Of a stretch of DNA of 64,000 bases, positions 61,486 to 64,000 are shown piece by piece. The notes below the pieces were generated by a model, which was given only the letters and a program-made list of their open reading frames with translations, had not been told where the DNA came from and searched no databases. Source of the stretch: Sphingomonas sp. SUN039 (GTDB lineage Bacteria > Pseudomonadota > Alphaproteobacteria > Sphingomonadales > Sphingomonadaceae); the NCBI RefSeq assembly GCF_024758725.1, contig NZ_CP096972.1, positions 726,001-790,000 of the forward strand, given 5' to 3'. How positions within the stretch are numbered: the first letter of the stretch is position 1; each line of letters begins with the position of its first letter. The position numbers were made by a program, and so were the translations under genes.

Positions 61486-62268
61486 CCTCCGCCGCTGATT
61501 GAGTACCTCATACGCCATCACCGCCGTCGCGACCGCCGCATTGAGGCTGTCCGCCTTGCCGCGCATCGGCATTTTGACCAGCAGGTCGCAGGCCGCCTCA
61601 TAGTCGGCGGGAAGGCCTTGCGCCTCGTTGCCGACAAGAATGAACGTCGGGGCGTCGTATCTCGCCGCCTGATAGTCGGTCGTCGTGTTGAGGCTGGTCC
61701 CGACCAGCTGGCCGGGGCCGCTTCGCAACCACGCCATGAATTCCGGCCAGCGCGCCATCGACACGCTCTGGGTAAAGATCGCGCCCATGCTCGCGCGCAC
61801 TGCTTCGACCGAAAACGGGTCGGTACAGTCGTCGATCAGGATCAACCCGCCCGCGCCGACCGCGTCGCCGGTTCTCAGGATCGTGCCGAGGTTGCCCGGA
61901 TCGCGCAACGCCTGCGCCACGATCCAGATATCGGCCTTGCCGCGGTCGAGCGCCTCAAGCGGCGTCGGGAATTCGGCGAAGACACCGACGACACTGCCCG
62001 GATTGTCCTTGCCGCTCAGCTTCGACAGGATGTCTGCACTGGTGACGAAGGTCTCGCCTGCTGCCGCTTCGAGCCGCTGCACCAGCGGATGCCCAGCGCT
62101 GTCGGGCGTCCTCCACAGCATCTCGGGCGCAACCGCGGCATCGAGCGCTTCAGTCAGGATGCGGAGTCCCTCGGCAAGGAACTTGCCCTCGGCGCGCCGG
62201 TGCTTCTTGTCGCGAAGGCTGCGGACCTGTTTGACGAGCGGGTTGGAGAAGCCGGTGATCTCGCGCAC
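61459..62268 (-). CDS. SpoU/TrmH family RNA 2'-O-methyltransferase
   Basis: This 269-residue SPOUT enzyme begins ITGFSNPLVKQVRSLRDKKH with a substrate-binding N-domain. The catalytic trefoil knot has ALRDPGNLGTILRTGDAVGA, FILVGNEAQGLP and MPMRGKADSLNAAVATAVMA. It methylates a ribose in tRNA or rRNA; the precise position is unclear. It is last in the hprK-rapZ-EIIA-ptsH operon, 4 bases after ptsH. Its 3' end overlaps vapC. Confidence 0.92.
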   Translation of the reverse strand: MREITGFSNPLVKQVRSLRDKKHRRAEGKFLAEGLRILTEALDAAVAPEMLWRTPDSAGHPLVQRLEAAAGETFVTSADILSKLSGKDNPGSVVGVFAEFPTPLEALDRGKADIWIVAQALRDPGNLGTILRTGDAVGAGGLILIDDCTDPFSVEAVRASMGAIFTQSVSMARWPEFMAWLRSGPGQLVGTSLNTTTDYQAARYDAPTFILVGNEAQGLPADYEAACDLLVKMPMRGKADSLNAAVATAVMAYEVLNQRRRSGGLERYA

Positions 62269-62272
62269 CGGC

Positions 62273-62539
62273 TCACTCTTCCCCGAACTTGTTCTCCACC
62301 AGCTCCGCCAGCGCCGCGACCGCTTCCTCGGCCCCGTCGCCGCTCGCGCTGATCGTCACCGAGTCGCCGATCGCCGCGCCGAGCATCATCAGCCCCATGA
62401 TCGAGGTGCCGACGACGCGCGCGCCGTCCTTTTCGACCTCGACGGTCGCGGGCAGTGTGCTTGCCAGCGTCACGAACTTGGCGCTCGCCCGCGCATGCAG
62501 CCCGCGCTTGTTGGTGATGGCGACCGTCCGCGCGATCAT
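62273..62539 (-). CDS. ptsH: HPr family phosphocarrier protein
   Basis: This 88-residue HPr has the phosphorylatable His15 in NKRGLHARASAKFV and the regulatory serine at position 46 in VVGTSIMGLMML, the site used by HPr kinase. It passes phosphate to the neighbouring EIIA component. Without sugar permeases nearby this PTS is probably regulatory, as in alphaproteobacteria. It overlaps the EIIA gene by 4 bases. Confidence 0.95.
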   Translation of the reverse strand: MIARTVAITNKRGLHARASAKFVTLASTLPATVEVEKDGARVVGTSIMGLMMLGAAIGDSVTISASGDGAEEAVAALAELVENKFGEE

Positions 62540-62955
62540 GCCGCGCGCTCGCCATGCACGTCGCCCAGCACTTCGGAGGCAACGGTGATGTATTTGCGGC
62601 CGGCCTCGCGTGCGGCGGCGACGGCATCGCGGACGTTCATCGTGCGGCGCGCGCCTTCGAGCCGGATCAGCATCGGCAGGTTGATCCCGGCGATGACCTC
62701 GACACGCCCAGGCTGCATCAGGCTGATCGCCATGTTGGAAGGCGTACCGCCGAACAGGTCGGTCAGCACCACGACGCCGCGCCCGGTGTCGACTTCGGCG
62801 ATGGCGGCGGCGATGTCGGCGCGGCGCGCTTCCATATCGTCATCGGGGCCGATGGCGATGGCGGCGACGGCGCGCTGCGGGCCGACGACATGTTCCATGG
62901 CAGTGACGAATTCCGTGGCGAGACCGCCATGCGTCACCAGCACCAGACCGATCAT
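62536..62955 (-). CDS. PTS mannose-family EIIA component (regulatory)
   Basis: This 139-residue EIIA-Man-like protein has the phospho-His at residue 9 in LVLVTHGGLATEFV and VVVLTDLFGGTPSNMAISLM. It lacks EIIB/EIIC partners in the window, so it cannot transport sugar on its own; the role is regulatory. It overlaps rapZ and ptsH by 4 bases at each end. Confidence 0.93.
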   Translation of the reverse strand: MIGLVLVTHGGLATEFVTAMEHVVGPQRAVAAIAIGPDDDMEARRADIAAAIAEVDTGRGVVVLTDLFGGTPSNMAISLMQPGRVEVIAGINLPMLIRLEGARRTMNVRDAVAAAREAGRKYITVASEVLGDVHGERAA

Positions 62956-63893
62956 TGCTGTTCCAAAGTCCCTTTGCTGCCCCCGCGCGCGCTGCCACCC
63001 TCTGTCAAATCGTCGGGGCGGCTGGCGAGATCGCGGTGAGTGACCGTGGGCGAAAATGCTGCATCGCGCAACCGCTTTGCGACGCGCTCGGCCATATGGA
63101 CGCTGCGGTGCCGCCCGCCGGTACAGCCGAACGCGATGCTGACATAGGATTTCCCCTCGGCCTGGTAACGCGGGATCAGGGTCAGCAACAAATCCTCGAT
63201 CCGGGTTGCCACGTCCTCATAGGCAGGATCCTGGGCGATATAGTCAGACACCGGTGCGTCGAGCCCGCTCATCGGGCGGAGGTCGTCGACCCAGTGCGGG
63301 TTTCGCAGGAAACGCATATCGAACATCAGGTCGGCGTTGCGTGGCACGCCGCGGGCGAACCCGAACGACATCACCGACAAGGTCGGCCCGCTGGTATCGC
63401 CGTCGCCGAACCGGTCGCGGAGGTCGGCCTTCAGCGCGTTGCTGGTGAACGACGTCGTATCGACGACATGGTCGGCCCATCGCCGCAAGGGTGCGACCAG
63501 TTCGCGCTCGCGGGCGATCCCGTCGGCGGCCGGACGGTCGAGCGCGAGCGGGTGCCGTCGCCGCGTCTCGGAATAGCGTCGTTCGAGTTCCGCCCCGCCG
63601 CAATCGAGGAACAACGTCGCGATCTGTGCGCCGTCGTCGCGCATCGCCTTGATCCGCGTCACGATGGCCTCGGCATCGAATCCACGCGTCCGGCTGTCGA
63701 TCCCGAATGCCAGCGGGCGGGCGTCATTGGCACCCTGCGGCAGGTCGGTGGCCAGCAAGCGATTGAGCAGGATGAGCGGCAGATTGTCGACGACTTCCCA
63801 GCCCATGTCCTCGAGCGTGTCGAGCGCCGTCGATTTGCCTGCGCCCGACATGCCGGAGACCAGCAGGATCCGGGTCGGGCGGGGCTGTTTCAT
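62952..63893 (-). CDS. rapZ: RNase adapter protein RapZ
   Basis: This 313-residue RapZ has Walker A GMSGAGKST at residues 14-22 and the C-terminal VSIAFGCTGGRHRSVHMAER motif. In E. coli it steers small RNA decay for glmS; in alphaproteobacteria it lies in the hprK-EIIA-HPr operon. The start overlaps the partial hprK stop (ATGA). Confidence 0.95.
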   Translation of the reverse strand: MKQPRPTRILLVSGMSGAGKSTALDTLEDMGWEVVDNLPLILLNRLLATDLPQGANDARPLAFGIDSRTRGFDAEAIVTRIKAMRDDGAQIATLFLDCGGAELERRYSETRRRHPLALDRPAADGIARERELVAPLRRWADHVVDTTSFTSNALKADLRDRFGDGDTSGPTLSVMSFGFARGVPRNADLMFDMRFLRNPHWVDDLRPMSGLDAPVSDYIAQDPAYEDVATRIEDLLLTLIPRYQAEGKSYVSIAFGCTGGRHRSVHMAERVAKRLRDAAFSPTVTHRDLASRPDDLTEGGSARGGSKGTLEQQ

Positions 63894-64000
63894 GCCGGCG
63901 TCCCCAACCGCTGAAGCGCCAGTTCAGCCTTGAACGGCGCAGAGGCTTCGCGCCCGTCCAGCGACAGCAACGGAATATCGACGCCGAGCAGACTGCGCGC
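63890..64000 (-). CDS. hprK: HPr kinase/phosphorylase, C-terminal end (runs off window)
   Basis: Reading the reverse strand, 36 residues before a TGA at 63890-63892 translate as ARSLLGVDIPLLSLDGREAS and continue APFKAELALQRLGTPA. The frame stays open to base 64000. The position next to rapZ-EIIA-ptsH and the G.D.PLL..D..E.SAP.K pattern fit an alphaproteobacterial HprK end. No catalytic motif is in view, so the call is by context. Confidence 0.65.
   Translation of the reverse strand, partial: ARSLLGVDIPLLSLDGREASAPFKAELALQRLGTPA

Noticed and set aside
1-64000. CRISPR arrays, rRNA operons, tmRNA gene, prophage or plasmid functions
   Set aside because: I looked for regularly spaced direct repeats, rRNA-like sequence, an Ala-like tmRNA beside smpB and integrase/replication proteins; none was seen.
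1-64000. Treating every GTTC-N7-GTTC match as a LexA box
   Set aside because: About one match per strand is expected by chance in 64 kb, so only three sites in intergenic gaps upstream of plausible SOS genes were kept; statistical weight should be tested with a genome-wide matrix.

Overview
The window is one continuous stretch of GC-rich, gene-dense alphaproteobacterial chromosome, most likely from the Sphingomonadales (Sphingomonadaceae or a close relative). The evidence is a CckA-type hybrid kinase, the ptsH - EIIA - rapZ - hprK gene order, LexA boxes of the alphaproteobacterial GTTC-N7-GTTC type, a bamA - skp - fabZ cluster without lpxD/lpxA/lpxB (sphingomonads make glycosphingolipids instead of LPS), and palindromic repeats of a style familiar from sphingomonads. 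No phage, transposase, plasmid or CRISPR locus is visible. Identifications rest on reading motifs and family resemblance; no searches were run.

Layout. 0-10 kb: the end of a TonB-like protein, a Uma2-type nuclease, a sterol-desaturase-like membrane hydroxylase, a DCC-family protein, PPK2, slt-greB, dapA, a membrane protein, then smpB-cckA. 10-16 kb: a repeat-filled gap with one small conserved-looking protein, LexA-controlled recA followed by a VOC protein, a methyltransferase/ureohydrolase/Xaa-Pro-peptidase triad with 4-base overlaps, and an orphan membrane-anchored protein. 16-25 kb: alaS, a Kef-type antiporter, an FAD monooxygenase, icd, psd-pssA, and a small one-helix membrane protein behind a near-ideal LexA box. 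25-36 kb: rpsB-tsf-pyrH-frr-uppS-cdsA-dxr-rseP-bamA-skp-fabZ. 36-38 kb: a palindromic element, a Cys-motif protein, rpmE, a 2'-5' RNA ligase-like protein and tRNA-Met(CAT). 38-56 kb: an exosortase A (XrtA/PEP-CTERM) locus. 56-64 kb: truA, fmt, recR, VOC, def, rmuC-vapBC, and the reverse-strand operon hprK-rapZ-EIIA-ptsH-trmH.

The XrtA locus has two arms around a 46-base divergent promoter region. The left arm plus the start of the right arm (two alpha/beta hydrolases, an acyl carrier protein, an acyltransferase-like protein, an acyl-AMP ligase and a PLP decarboxylase) look like a small acyl/amino-acid pathway of unknown product. The rest of the right arm is export and assembly: outer-membrane export lipoprotein, chain-length protein, separate BY-kinase, beta-barrel, ExeA-like ATPase, deacetylase, FemAB-like protein, glycosyltransferase, exosortase fused to an EpsI domain, and an amidotransferase. 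No PEP-CTERM substrate and no PrsK/PrsR-type regulators are in the window.

Two threads stand out. First, three LexA boxes precede recA, rmuC-vapBC and a small membrane protein that could be a SidA-like division inhibitor. Second, palindromic repeat elements have been built into genes: one supplies the start codon and N-terminus of UppS, one lies in frame inside the tyrosine kinase, and one supplies the TAG stop codons of two convergent genes.
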